Shown piece after piece: positions 1-11,359 of a stretch of DNA of 64,000 bases; positions within the stretch are counted from its first letter, which is position 1; every line of letters begins with the position of its first letter. This stretch comes from Massospora cicadina (Eukaryota > Entomophthoromycota > Entomophthoromycetes > Entomophthorales > Entomophthoraceae). The stretch lies in contig JAKSZP010006616.1 of the NCBI GenBank assembly GCA_022478985.1, forward strand, positions 124,001-188,000, given 5' to 3'. The position numbers and the translations under genes were made by a program. The notes below the pieces were generated by a model, which worked only from the letters and a program-made list of their open reading frames with translations, had not been told where the DNA came from and ran no database searches.

Positions 1-245
1 ATTCAAAACATTGAACATCATCCCACATTTCCCAACTCCCAAACATGCAGTCCCTGTGACCACGATAGCCTGTTTGTTACCATGTTTCTTTTCATATTTA
101 CAACTTATTAGCACTCGCTGGCAAAATCTCTTTCAGCTCAACTTAACGTCATTCAAGCAGCAGTGCCTCTGGCATTTGGGCTTGCCATTTGGGTGTTTGA
201 GCGTTTATACTGGCAGACTGGTCTAAGCTTAACTTACCGCGATTA
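1..245 (+). repeat. Element 1 5' LTR (3' part only)
   Basis: This segment aligns by eye with about 17,810-18,074. Shared blocks include 'cccacatttccca', 'aacttaacgtcattcaag' and 'gcatttgggcttgccatttggg'. The matching copy ends ...gcaatca and this one ...gcgatta, so the terminal CA is probably mutated here. The start lies outside the window. Confidence 0.7.
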
Positions 246-648
246 TGAAATAATTAACTTCCATTAGTTCCAATAATTTACGCCCCTTTTGTTATATGGG
301 CGCAGCAGTGATCATCTTCTATCAGATGAATAGGGTTGTGAGGGAGTTTTACTATGACCACACTGACCAGTGTATATAACTTTTACTCAGTATACCCTCC
401 AAAATATAATTTTTATGCTTGAAGCTGCCAAGGTGGCCTTGGTTTTGAATTTCAACTCCAATCAGTATCCATATTGATCCTAAAAGCTGATGCGGCCCCA
501 TGCCCATGTAAGCTTTTTCTGTACTCCAGCTTAAAAAACATCTGCTTCTGTAAAATAACTTGGTATTTCACCCAAAATTAGTCGCAATCTCTTCCTTATC
601 CACTGACGTGACCATATCTGCCAATAAACAGTTTCCGCCTACTTTATA
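246..648 (+). other. Element 1 leader; no gag recognised
   Basis: About 400 bases separate the 5' LTR from the protease. No gag-like reading frame or CCHC knuckle is visible, and the space is too small for a usual gypsy gag. No clear primer-binding site starting TGG was seen next to the LTR. Confidence 0.4.
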
Positions 649-903
649 TTGCAAGTGAAACTTAGTATTAGAGCTCACCAAGTGTCCTTTGAGGCCTTAA
701 TTGACACTGAAGCAGCGAGTAACTTTAAAAGCTTAGAGTTGGCCCACCAGCTTGATCTTATCATGGACTTGGGTCATGCGGTGATGGTGACTTTGTCAGC
801 CACCCAGCCATCATACAAAGTACAGCGCCTGGTACCTTTCTTGGTTCACAAGTTTAGTTTTTATGATCGCTTCTTAGCGATGCTAACCTCATGTTTCTGG
901 TAA
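649..903 (+). pseudogene. Element 1 aspartic protease remnant
   Basis: The 84-residue frame reads SFEALIDTEAASNFKSLELA, which aligns with the retroviral-type protease active site. Element 3 has TTTVLVDTGASGNFIDQYLA at the same place. The catalytic D-T is kept, but the Gly of DTGA has become Glu (DTEA), which should abolish activity. Downstream sequence to about 998 continues the protease/linker in other frames. Confidence 0.6.
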
Positions 904-1014
904 TTTTGGGTGTGGGCTGGTGGCTTCAGCAGCATGTAGAAATTTTTCTTGTCTGATATCTTGTCATTCTCCAATGGTCAGATTGAGGGTGAGTTTCCCT
1001 TATTTGATACCCTT

Positions 1015-1309
1015 TATTTTATTTATTCGAGGCAAGCCGACTGGGGGATGGACATTACCAAAATAGAGAAAGAAAGTATCGACATGAAACCTGGCAGGGT
1101 CAACTCTGTTGTAGAAAGTTTTTTCACCTCCAGATCGGGACTTGGATTTTTCTGGTTACGTCATGGGTAAGGTTTTCGTGTTATTATACCTACTAACCGC
1201 CAATAGTTTCCTTCGGCTGGCACCCTGATCAATGTGCAAAGGGCGGGAATCGAACCCGCAACCTTCAGGTTGGTAGCCGTATGCCCTACCGACTCGCCTT
1301 CCACCCCCT
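1015..1309 (-). mobile_element. tRNA-derived SINE with LINE-like 3' end
   Basis: Read on the minus strand, this 295 bp unit starts with a tRNA-like head. An A-box-like AAGGCGAGTCGG lies at 1289-1300 and a perfect B box GGTTCGATTCC at 1246-1256, within a T-arm-like GCGGG/CCCGC stem. A roughly 150 bp body follows, and the unit ends in GTCCATCCCCCAGTCGGC plus CTCGAATAAATAAAATAA (about 1015-1053). That 3' end matches the LINE and ORF1-only elements elsewhere in the window. A perfect 16 bp direct repeat CTTATTTGATACCCTT flanks it (999-1014 and 1310-1325). The anticodon stem is not well paired, so this is not a functional tRNA. It sits inside Element 1. Confidence 0.88.
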
Positions 1310-1669
1310 CTTATTTGATACCCTTAATAAAACTTAAGTTCATGGATTGGTTATTTACCTTGTTTCTCCAAATGGCCTCTCATCAGATTTTCCAGAAGCG
1401 TTGATGAAATATCAATTTTTTTAATTCTGAGAAAGCAGACCACTTACCCCCCACATACGGAATTTAATTTGACTCTTTCTACAATGATTCAAGCGGTGAA
1501 CATAAACTGCCCATTGTCCCCACATACAGTGGATGAGGAGGCTACCCTTAATGAAAGTTAGTTGACATGCTTAAGAAGGGATTATTGTTTTTAATGACAT
1601 CCCATGTTGCCTCCACCATTGTCTTTGCCAAATAAGCTGATGGTTCCCTTCATCCCCGCATGAATTGTG

Positions 1670-2155
1670 GACACCTTAACAAAATTATGGTTCATGATCC
1701 CTACCCATTCCCTTTGTTATAGACAATTGGCCAAGCGATTTCAAAGTTGCGGTTAATCTCAAAACTCAATCTTGTCAATGCCTTCAATCAGATCTAGGTG
1801 ACTGGAGGCCAGGAATGGCTTACTGTAATACAAACAAAATGGGCATTTTCCAATTTTTAGTAATGCCTTTTGGACTAGTAAATGCACCAGCCACATTCCA
1901 AAAAATAATTGATTGCGTGCTGGGTGATCTCCCATTCACCTGCATAGTTTCATATATCAACAATATCTTGGTAACCTCCCCTACTTCTGAACAGCATGTG
2001 AAGGAATTGGAAGCGGTAGTGGCTGCCTTACATAAGGTGGGCCGGTTGTCAAGCCTTCAAATGCAAGTTTTATTGGGAGAAAGTCACCTTCTTGGGCAAT
2101 CTCATCTAAAAGGATGGTACGCCATTCCCACCAACAAGCTGGGTGCCATCTGAAA
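1670..2155 (+). pseudogene. Element 1 reverse transcriptase remnant
   Basis: The piece LVNAFNQI*VTGGQEWLTV lies just before a 112-residue frame at 1815-2153. That frame has VMPFGLVNAPATFQ, the canonical gypsy RT motif, and SYINNILVTS in the place of the catalytic Y-x-D-D box. Both catalytic aspartates are replaced by Asn. The stop in NQI* falls where Element 3 has Trp (NQIWIKKGQEW), a TGG-to-TAG change. Close similarity to Element 3 shows the two are related chromoviruses. Confidence 0.8.
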
Positions 2156-2289
2156 ATGGCCATTTTCAATGACCCAAAAGCAATTGAGAGGCTCTTTGGG
2201 CACTATCATATTCTTAAAAGAATTCTCTAATGCCCTATCCTAGTTAGACACCCCACTTCATCCACTCAAATGTAAAAATGTTCCCTTTC

Positions 2290-2900
2290 ATTGGATCCCT
2301 AGTGCCAACAGGCATTTGAGTCGATCAAAGAGGTGTTTTTGCCACCTCCCATCCTAAAACATGCAGACCCATCATACCATTTATAGTTACATGTGATGCA
2401 TAATTTGTTGCAGTTGAGGCTGTCTCGCTTCAGGAGTCTAATGGTTTGGAACACCATTTGCCTGTTTTTCCCGCAAATTCTCTCCCACTGACCAAGCCTG
2501 GGCCATCTATGATTAGGAGCTGGCAGCCGTGGCATGAGCCTTGACATCTGGCGGTATCTCTTGTAGGGCTCTCAACATGAGTTAAAAGTGTGACTAGATC
2601 ATCAAGCCCTTCTATATTTCCGCAAGCCACAGAAGTTGGAACACCAGCAGGCCTGAACCTACTGGGATTTGTGCAACTTTAACTTCAAATATAAGTTTGT
2701 CAAAGGAGCATTGAATGTTCTTCCCAATTTCATAAGTTGCAATACTGCGCATTGCCATGCAGACTCTGATGAAGCAGACTTGTCACATTCATTCCCCCAC
2801 CCAAATCTTGTCCATTGTACCTCCTGTAATTTCATCAGTAGACCTAGCTCAGGACGCTCCCTTACTTTCCCAGGTTTTGGCAGCGCAAATGGCCTGTGAA
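2290..2900 (+). pseudogene. Element 1 RNase H and linker remnant
   Basis: Fragments in several frames resemble the RNase H region. Near 2505 is YD*ELAAVA, with a stop where family members have a Lys or Gln codon. Near 2665-2740 is NFKYKFVKGALNVLPNFIS, the equivalent of the gypsy 'F.Y..GK.N..ADALSR' segment at the end of RNase H. There is no single open frame. Confidence 0.6.
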
Positions 2901-3039
2901 GAAGGTTTGATTCTTCTGGAACGGTTGTCCCTTCCTGCTTCAAAACAATCTTTATATTCTCTGGCTAAATTCTCATTCAATTTTGGTCACTGGTTTGGGT
3001 TCCTCCTCTCCTTCAATCCAAAGTGATTCAGGCTCATCA

Positions 3040-3876
3040 AAATCCTCCTGCGTCAGACATCCAGGAAATAAGAAGTGTGTTGACTTGATAAAGAGTATCT
3101 ATAATTGGGCAGGCTTGTCAAAGGATGTTCCAGCTTTAATCGCAGATTGTGTAATTTGTGCATGTGCCAAGTTGGACTTGTCTGGGAGGAATGGTCTCCT
3201 TCATCAAATACAACAGGACTAAGGTAGTGGACATTGGTGTCTGTGGACGTTATCATTGCGCTTCCCAGTTCTAATGGGTTTACAGTGGTGAAGAGGTTAT
3301 TAACTGCTTCACAAAATTTTCCCTATTCATCCCAAGCTTAACCGCTATTACTTCTGAGGAAACTTTTCGCCTTTTTGTGGGCCATGTATTCTTTATGTTT
3401 GGTCTCCCACAGGAGATTGTTAGCAAATGTGGGCCCCAGTTCAGGGCATTATTCTTGAATGAGCTCTTGAAAATCCTGAAAATTATTCCCTGTCGCTCCA
3501 CTGCATACCATCCTCAGTTATATGGACAAACTGAACAGGTTAATCCAATCCTTGAACAGTACCTGCAATGCTACACTGTGGCCGCTCAGGAGACCTAGGC
3601 TGATGACCTTTCCCTCAATCAGTTTGCATATAATAATGGAATGCATGCCTCCACTGTATTTTCCCATATGAAGCGACCTTAAGGTACAACCCTTCATTTA
3701 CAGTTGGCCCATGCCTTCTCCTGAGGTACCAGCTGCCGCTGATAATGCCCAGCATATTCAGACTATGCAGTACTTGGTTCAGGAGCATCTAACCAAGGCT
3801 ATAAGTGACTGTAGGACTATTGCCCTCCTAGCTTAGTATAAAAATGTTTTGGGGCAAAATCGGCTAAGAAGGGCTC
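3040..3876 (+). pseudogene. Element 1 integrase, N-terminal and core part
   Basis: The core region reads GLPQEIVSKCGPQFRAL (Element 3: GVPQEVISDRGPKF, with the second catalytic Asp) and CRSTAYHPQLYGQTEQVN, carrying the catalytic Glu. In this copy the DRG motif is KCG, so the second Asp is lost. Coding similarity runs up to 3876, where the LTR of Element 2 begins in the middle of the integrase C-terminal region, and resumes at 16,119. Confidence 0.75.
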
Positions 3877-4556
3877 TGTCAGAAATTTAAAGTCAGTGAT
3901 AATGATAAATTTTGATCTAGTAATACTAATAATTTATTTGCCAAAAGAACCTGGCCAATTCTCGGTGGAACCCCACAAGTCAGGGTAACACTGTTATGAA
4001 TACTAAATGGGAAATTAGCACAAAGTCGGGCAGTCAAATTGCCTCAACCACGCAAGGGAACCCGGGGAGTCCATCAGTGGTTTCGCCCTCTGCCAATCCA
4101 ATTCCTTTCAACCACCTAAAATGGGACCACCCCTTTTATAGGCGTGGCAGAGGTCCATTAAGGAGAAATAATTTTAGCTAACGGAAATTTGCTGAAATTT
4201 ATAAAATTGTAACCCACGGGTACATATTTCCAAAAATTAGCTCCCCATCCGTCATTCAGTTAAAGTAAAGCGAGTTTTCCAATCTTTGGTAGGCTGAATT
4301 CGCATATTTCCTTATTTGGACTGTAACAAACCATTCTGAACTTATTATTGAATTCTCTTTGACCATTGATACAGTTTATATAATGACTAGTCAGATATTG
4401 AGAGGGTTTGTTTTTCTCTTCCCGTGCTTGCACTAATAAAAACATAAAAACCCAAATTTTTATTTTATTAGTGTTTTTAACTTTAAATTATGACAACCAT
4501 TGTGGAATCCAGCAGCATTTAGCATCAGAGAGCACACAAAAAGCTGGATTCCTACA
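3877..4556 (+). repeat. Element 2 5' LTR
   Basis: The 680 bp LTR runs from TGTCAG to CCTACA. It aligns along its full length with 15,440-16,118 and is clearly diverged. Shared landmarks are 'catatttccttatttggactgtaaca', 'aataaaaacataaaaac' (a likely polyadenylation region) and 'ttagtgtttttaactttaaatta'. Confidence 0.85.
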
Positions 4557-4559
4557 AAG

Positions 4560-4575
4560 TGGTGCTCACTACAGG
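4560..4575 (+). other. Element 2 primer-binding site
   Basis: TGGTGCTCACTACAGG lies 3 nt after the LTR and starts with the TGG expected from a tRNA CCA end. The same sequence occurs next to the LTRs of Elements 4 and 5 and, degraded, in the miniature element at 21,140. The primer tRNA should therefore end ...GTAGTGAGCACCA. Confidence 0.75.
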
Positions 4576-4789
4576 AGCCACCCTGTACACTAAAAAAACC
4601 AAAGTCAAAAATGGTGGCTTTTGAAGTGTATACCCTCTAACGCTTCCCTTCCTTAATGAATTAAGAATTGTTGCCCTGGAAAAGCAATTCGCCAGCTTTT
4701 TATCCCATCTCAAAGAGCTTGAGTGGAGTTCAAACAAACCCCCTTTAAAAACAAAAACAACCCAGGTGAAGGGAGTAATGCTTCATTTT

Positions 4790-5300
4790 TGTATGTTTAT
4801 GAAGCTGCCATGCATGGCGCAAGGGATAAACAAAAAGTTCATTACATCCTTCCTTGTTTTATCGCTTTGAACAAGAGATGATAATCCCTTATATGGACAC
4901 TCTGCACACCTGGGCAAAGGTGAAGGAGGTTCTTTTGGATAAACAAGGATCAAAGAAGAGTCTTAACAGAGATATACAGGCCTCTATGCGCCTTACCATG
5001 TTTAAGGGCGAATTGACCGCTGCCTTTGCTGATTGTTTTTTGCCTCACTGCACAAAGGTTGTCAACGCTTAACATGCTAGCCCTGGATGATGCTATCACA
5101 ACCATGTTAGCTTGGTTAGCTTCTCATCACTCTCTCATCAGGCATATCATTTCAGTGAAACGCCACTTTACAACCATATGTGAAATAAAAGAGGCTCTGT
5201 AGGACATTGGTGAATTCCATCTATGTCAACAACGAATGAAGCTGAGGTGAAACCTTCAGTTTAAACTGCTGAGGAGCTTTCTCATGAAGAACAGTTGGGG
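4790..5300 (+). pseudogene. Element 2 gag remnant
   Basis: The longest piece (4854-5072) carries AKVKEVLLDKQGSKKSLNRD followed by a region rich in hydrophobic and basic residues. Later frames read ALDDAITTMLAWLASHHSLI. Position between PBS and protease, and general style, suggest capsid-type gag. No conserved motif proves it and no CCHC knuckle was found. Confidence 0.5.
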
Positions 5301-5972
5301 GTGAATCCACCTTTGCCTATCCTCCCAGTGAAACTTGCTTCTTCAGTGTGACTTATACCAGATATCATGTCCTCCTGTAAAAAGTAGACCTGTAAAGTAG
5401 TTAGTACTTTACTACCACAAAATTATTACTAAATTCTCTGTATCTTCCCCTCCAGCCAACCTGGTATTTGCGCGCCCTAAGGGTAACCCCTGTAACAATA
5501 AAGGGCTTTTTGAAAAGACGTATGGTTAGAAGATGGCTACCCAACCTCATGTGGCCGTCTCCCCTACCTCAATTCGGCCTTGCCAGTAGTTTATAATACC
5601 CTTGTGGATTAATCTGAGGGGAGTTACAATGACGTTGCTTACTATATATTAGAAGCTCCCACAGAATTAAAGGTTGCTGATCATTTGAACGCTGGAGGAG
5701 TAGATATGACCACCATACCTGAGTAAAATTATCTCAGCCAAATTCTAAGGTGTCTAAAAGTCATTGACACTGCCAGCGATGGCAATCAGTTCTTAGCTGG
5801 CTTGATTCGACCTCTTCAGCGGGTCCATACTATGAAATCCATTTTGGATAAATACTCTTAGACTTCTCAAAGATTAACCTCCACTTTCAGACTCATGGAG
5901 GCCTTAGATTTGTCGCCTATCTTTTGAGGAACACTCACTAAGGTTGAAGTGGTCATTCAAAAAAGCTAAGTA

Positions 5973-6292
5973 ATGGCCAGCTTGGACAATGGCTCCCCAG
6001 TTAAAGTGATTTCCACTAATCTCATCAAAAAAGATAAAACTAGCGCCTGAATTGAGATACAATCAGGAATTTGAAAACACAGGCCCAAATAACTCCTGTG
6101 CCATTGTAGCATACTCTTCCCTTCCCATTCGAATTTGGAAGCACATCTTATCAGCCCCAGCAGTGGCTTTGGACAAAAACATCTATGATATGCTCATAGG
6201 TACCCAAACTATAATTGAGTATGAAGGAATAATCACCCGAAGCAAGGTGTCCTCCCATTACTCAACTATGAAGTCCTTTAGTAGTATCCAAT
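5973..6292 (+). pseudogene. Element 2 aspartic protease remnant
   Basis: The N-terminal part reads MASLDNGSPVKVISTNLIKK, aligned with DSGAPINIVSIKLVKK in Element 4, so the active site DSGA has become DNGS. After a frame change comes NIYDMLIGTQTIIEYEGII, the counterpart of NYDILIGTDFLRRYGVV in Element 4. That is the conserved second half of a gypsy protease. Confidence 0.72.
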
Positions 6293-6959
6293 AAAGATCT
6301 TAGAAAAAACGAGTACTCTTGACTGGTTGAATACCCCTTTTCTGCTATGCCTTTAAAAATCTCCACCTCTGGGCGTAACACAAAAGAAAGTGCCCAACTC
6401 AGTGAATGCCAGGGACGGTATCTCTTTTTATGCTGCAGACGTGGTCATGATTAAGTCTGGTGAATAAAGAGTGGTTGACACAAAAATCACGCTCCAAATT
6501 CCACATCTATGCTTGTTGCATATCATAAGTATTGAGGGCTTTAGCCCCTTGGAGCCTCGGCATTACCTGTGATATTAGACCCAGCCTACCAGAGGCCTAT
6601 TACTATTCTACTGGGAAACCTCACTGGCAAGGACATAGTTATAAGAAAACATTAGAAGATTGGCCGAGGCAACTTAATCCCAGTGGAGAACATTAGACTT
6701 ATCCACCACCTTGGCTCTATGACGGATTTGGGTTTGTAATGGATAACCTGGTATGTACCATACCCAACGTTTATATCTCGGATGAGCGGACCCCATATGA
6801 GTTGGAAAATCTCATAATCTACTAGACGACTATAGCGACATATTCTCAGAGTCAGATACTAACTATGGACACATGTTGGGTTGGAGCCACTCCATTGATG
6901 TAGGTGATCCCGTCCTATTAGATCCAAGCTTTATTGCAAGTCAAAGTTGGAGAAACAGT

Positions 6960-7407
6960 AGATGAGGATGGAACTCAAGCAATTCTTAGACGCGGGGTTA
7001 GTAGTTCCCTCACAAAGCCCTTGGTCTTCCCTCCTTTTGATAATAAAAGAGAAAAAATGGAGTTCATCATATAGTCATGGATTACTGCAAATGTAATAAC
7101 CTTACAAAAAGGGATAGTTATCCTGTTTTCAGATTGATGACGCCCTAGAAAAACTCTCTGGATCTAACTTCTTCTCTTTAATGGACTTGGCTAGTGGCTA
7201 TTGGCAAATGAACCTTTTCCCTGACGAACAAGAGAAATGTGCTCTCATTTGTAGTGAGGTTCTCTTTCAACCCACATAGTTATCTCAAGGGTTGTGCAAC
7301 GCACCTGCATCTTTCCAGCATGCGATAGATCACACTGTGCAGGACCTGAAGTTAACTTGTGAAATCTTTTATCTTGATGACATCACAGTTTTCTCAAAAA
7401 ACTTCAT
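6960..7407 (+). pseudogene. Element 2 reverse transcriptase, first part
   Basis: Readable motifs are LVVPSQSPWSSLLLIIKEKK, SLMDLASGYWQMNLFPDEQ, GLCNAPASFQHAID and FYLDDITVFSKNF. The YLDD catalytic box is intact even though stops and frame changes occur around it. Coding stops exactly at the Element 3 LTR and continues at 13,369 with NEHLNHLKEVFQRL. Confidence 0.85.
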
Positions 7408-8266
7408 TGTAAGGAAAGTGTCTATAACTCTCCCATTCCCAGCGTGGTAGTGCACGGCGCACAAGGGCAACATCAGGGAACTAATTGTTAGGGCCAAAAC
7501 TTTTAGAGCCCAGAAGAAGGTGCTAGAGCAATAACAGCTTAGGCAGAGAAAAGCGAGATTTATGATAAAAACGCCAATAGAAGTGGCGCGGTACATATAA
7601 CAGAAAGGGTTGAGTGACCCAGGTTGGAGGGAACATGGGCAATTAAATGGTGCACAAGTTGAGAGCTGCAAGGTCGTTGCAATGACAAGGGTAACGGAAT
7701 GCAAGACCTCCTCAAAGAAGATTTTGCGCATGGGAGTAGTTGGAATATTATAAAAAATGGAAAAATAACGTAAATGGTGAAAGGTTTATTTGCAAAATCA
7801 ACCAACAATGAATGTTGGTCAGGAAAAATATATTTAAGTTCAGATGGGGAAATTGGGGTTATGCCATTCTGGGCCCAAGCAGTGACTCGCCAATAGGGCA
7901 ATACTTCCATCCGAGTTAGAAAAATAGGCCAAAACTGACTTCACTTGAGTTATTGACTGAAGTCAGATCTGACCCAAGCACATTATTTTGTAGGTGGAAT
8001 GGGTTTTGAAACCCCATTCCTCGACTAACTGAACTGAACCATCCGCCTTAATTTGGTAGATAGTTCATTTTAACGCTTGGGCTGCCATCAGGGGCTGGGC
8101 ACTTGGCACCCATTAGGACCAACCTGGGCATATTTTTCCCTTACTCAGCGCTGGTCTAGGGTGTGCTTCAGGTCTGGGAGGCCCTGTAGCTTCACCTTTT
8201 GGGCCTCCAAGCGCCCAGCCTTATCTATGGGGTTAATCCCCACCATGATGTCATGGGTACATGACA
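7408..8266 (-). repeat. Element 3 3' LTR
   Basis: The LTR is 859 bp. On the plus strand it starts TGTAAGGA and ends with the imperfect palindrome TGTCATGGGTACATGACA (8249-8266). It matches 12,513-13,368 over the full length, roughly nine bases in ten by eye. The last codons of the pol frame lie inside this LTR. Confidence 0.93.
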
Positions 8267-8283
8267 TTACCCTCTCCTCCCGA
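8267..8283 (-). other. Element 3 polypurine tract
   Basis: On the minus strand CGGGAGGAGAGGGTAA directly precedes the 3' LTR, as expected for the plus-strand primer. It lies within the pol reading frame. Confidence 0.8.
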
Positions 8284-8390
8284 CGGGGCTCAACCCCCCT
8301 CCAGGGGCTTGCACTAGGGGAAAAGTTCTTGTGGGCTGGGGCCAACTTCATGGCAGCGATGGACGGTTTGGGTTGAGATCTGGCAGCCTG

Positions 8391-8590
8391 GGGGAAACGC
8401 TTGTGGAAGGCTTCAATCAGATCTTGGGCATGCACACAGTCGCGCGCTGGGACCCAACTGTTTTTGGCAGCGTCAAAGCCCTTCCAGGATACCAAGTATT
8501 AAAGTCTTCTTTTAACATGGCGAGAGGCAACTATCTCTTCCACCTCCCATTCAGGCGCCCCATCCACGAGATAGTGCTCAGGATTCTCTG
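8391..8590 (-). pseudogene. Element 3 chromodomain
   Basis: The minus-strand frame gives PEWEVEEIVASRHVKRRL, a stop, then YLVSWKGFDAAKNSWVPARD and LIEAFHKRFP. This matches a chromodomain: the E-V/I-E-I-V-x-S-R strand, the Y-L-V-x-W-K-G core and the C-terminal helix. In chromoviruses this domain at the integrase C-terminus is thought to steer integration to modified chromatin. The stop is TAA where the family has Gln (CAA). The frame continues through the PPT and ends at 8145 inside the LTR. Confidence 0.85.
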
Positions 8591-8622
8591 GAGGGGGGCC
8601 CTCAAACAATGTGAGTTTGCTC

Positions 8623-9764
8623 TCATGAAAACAGAGAAAATCTGAAATGGTGGGGGAAGACCCAGCTGGTATGAGGCATGGCCCACCTTCCTAACAACGC
8701 GGTAAGGTCCAATCCTCTTAGGGACAGCTTCTTGCAAGGCTGATTGATAGGGATGCTACGAGCATCAAGCATCACGAGATCCCCTTCTTTGTATGCAGGA
8801 TCTACTCGTCGCTTCCCATCAGCATTCTCCTTATACACCTGCATTGACGCCTCCAATCTTGTGGAAACCCTCTGATGGACCTTCTTGATTGTCTTGGCAA
8901 AGTCCAACACCGCTTCAACCTTAGACCCACAGCTGGGCTCCATGTTAAAGGTGGGGTTAAATCCATGGATGGCGAAAAATGGGGAACAACCGATCAAGAA
9001 GTGCAAGGAATTATTATAGCTAGAATAGGCCATTGGTAGGTGAGAAGCCCAATCAGAATGGTCTGCGGCGGTGTAACACTGCAGGAACTGCTCCAAGCAT
9101 TGGTTCACTTGTTCATTCTGCCCATCTGATTGTGGATGATAGGCAGTTGAATGGCAAGGACGAATCTGAAGAGTTTTACACAATTATTCCCAAAACATGG
9201 AGGTAAACTTTGGGCCCCGGTCGCTGATAACTTCTTGGGGGACCCCATGGAGTGCAAACACATGGATGACGAAAAGCTTAGCCATCACAGCTGCGGTTAT
9301 GGTGGTTTTGCAAGTAATAAAGTGGACAAACTATGTAAACCGGTCCACCACTACCATGATGGCATCATAACCATATGAGACTGGTAACTCCACAATGAAA
9401 TCAACTGAGATGGAGTTCCAAGGCCCATCAGCTTTTTGGACTGGTACCAACAACCCTGTTAAAGGTTGACGATTGGATTTCATCTGGTTGCATACCAGGC
9501 ATTCCTTGCAATACCGGCCAACCTGAGCTGGCAGCCCTTCCAATTGTATGTGCTATGGATCAGCTCCAAGGTCTTTGCTTTCCCCGAATGACCAATGGTG
9601 ATTCCATCATGATGGTCCCGAATGATGTCCAGGTGCAGTGGTCCAGCAGGTACCCAAAGGCGCCCCTGGAACCACACCATCTCATCCTTTATGTGATAGC
9701 CCCTGGATAGATCCTCTTGATTTGATGCTCTATTTGCAAGGACCATGGCATATTCACCTGACAA
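8623..9764 (-). pseudogene. Element 3 integrase
   Basis: Motifs in order on the minus strand are HHDGITIGHSGKAKTLELIH and, after a frame change, YCKECLVCNQMKS (together the HHCC zinc region). Then come SISVDFIVELP (first catalytic Asp), a DRGPKF segment (second Asp) and STAYHPQSDGQNEQVNQCLE (Glu). The C-terminal part has YKEGDLVMLDARSIPINQP and KRIGPYRVVRKVGHASYQL. One stop interrupts the frame before LCKTLQIRPC. The catalytic residues appear intact. Confidence 0.88.
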
Positions 9765-10404
9765 GGCTGAGAGAGGACGACCTTTCTGAACATACCATAT
9801 TCCTCTGCATTATCCAGAGGTGCAAGCGCTGGCCCGTTAGACAGGGTAGAGGGAAGCAACAACAGAATTTTACTTGGAGGGATCATAACCTGGGTGTTGT
9901 GCACTTCTACCTCCTTGGGGTCAGGGGCTAAAGCAGGGTTGCATCTCAAAGCATCCGCCAAACAATTATCTTTGCCCTTGGTGAGCTCATATGTGAATGC
10001 GAATTGGGCAAGGGTCTCATGCCAATGGGTCTGCCATTGGTTAGTACATGAGGCGCGCGGTAGTACAGCAAGGCAGGGTGGTCTGTACATATGCGGAATG
10101 GTTGGGTAAAGTCATGCAAGTGGTGACGCCAATGAGTCAGAGCCTCCACCACTGCTAGTAACTCCTTGTCATAAACGGCGTAATTCAACTCTGGCAAAGA
10201 CATTTTCTTAGAAAAATATCCCACCGGATGCTCTGTCTCATCTTCGCCTACTTGTAACAAGGCGGCAGCTATGGCGAAGTTGGAGGCATCAGTTGACACA
10301 ATGAACTCTTTGGAAGCGTCAACATGGTGAAGAACAGTTGTGGACAACATGGTGCACCTCACTGCTTGGAAAGCATCCTCCAAAATGGGGGACCACTGAA
10401 GCAC
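9689..10404 (-). pseudogene. Element 3 RNase H
   Basis: The frame contains EFIVSTDASNFAIAAALLQ (first Asp), YAVYDKELLAVVEALTHWRH (Glu) and RICTDHPALLYYRAP (Asp). After a frame change it ends with FAFTYELTKGKDNCLADALR, the typical end of this domain. All three expected acidic residues are visible. Confidence 0.88.
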
Positions 10405-10439
10405 CGCTAGCCTTGTATAGGGGAGTTGCCACCTCAGAC

Positions 10440-11170
10440 AGATTGGGAGTGAACTTCTTAAAGGACGTGCACGTTCCCAAAAAGCTCCTTAATTCCTTGA
10501 CTGAGGAGGGGGTAGGTCACTCACAGGATTGCCTTCTCCTTGTCTGGAGTTATCGTGTGTCCTTGGTTGAACACGACGTTGCCCAGAAATGTGACCTGGG
10601 ACTTAAAGAACTTGCACTCTGATAAAGTCAATGTAAGGCTGGCTTCCATTAACCGCTCCACCACATGCCGAAGGTGAACTGCATGGGACTACTGATTAGG
10701 GGAAAACACCAGGATATCATCCATGTAGGCGACCGCTCAGACCCCTAACAGGTCCCCCAACGCTGCAATAATGCGGCGTTGAAAGATAGCATGGTCATTT
10801 TTAATCCCAAAAGGCTCAACCCGAAACTGGAAAATCCCTTTTCTGGTATGGATTGTGGTCAACCACTCTTGTCCCTTTTTAATCCAGATCTGATTGAACG
10901 CATTGAGGCAATCCAGCTTGGAGAAGACCTTCGCCTTCTCACTATAGCGTGCAATCTGTGAATCCAAAGGGATGGGATGGAGGTCTGGTACAGTAACGTT
11001 ATTGAGGTTACCATAGTCGATGTAGGAGCATCAATTATTATCAGACTTCTCCACAAAGAGTAGGGGGAGCATACATGGGAGGTACACTGAAAAATTGCAC
11101 CATAAGCTAACTGTTTCTTCACCCACACATCCAATGCCTCCTCCTCCCAGACAGTCAATAGGTAAATAGG
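10440..11170 (-). pseudogene. Element 3 reverse transcriptase
   Basis: It starts near EALDVWVKKQLAYGAIFQ and continues with FSKLDCLNAFNQIWIKKGQE, GIFQFRVEPFGIKNDHAIFQ and, past a stop, AVAYMDDILVFSPNQ. The catalytic YMDD is intact. The GQEWLTTIHTRKG motif is typical of chromoviruses. At least one stop and one or two frame changes break it. Confidence 0.88.
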
Positions 11171-11359
11171 AGAAGAGATACGCACCAGATCCACCATGAG
11201 CTTGAAGTCACAATCAAACTCAGAGTGCTTAGGGAGTGAGCTGACAGATGCTGCATCAAAAAGGATTCCAAACCCTCCAAGAAAGAAAGTATAGGAATTT
11301 CCACTGAGAGCTTCTGCATTGAGACAAGGACACAAGGGATATGGTGGGGCCAATGGGGC

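Noticed and set aside
1235..1309. Functional tRNA gene on the minus strand
   Set aside because: The T arm and boxes are good, but the anticodon stem does not pair, the acceptor halves fit badly, and the unit extends into a LINE-like tail with a 16 bp duplication. It is a SINE.
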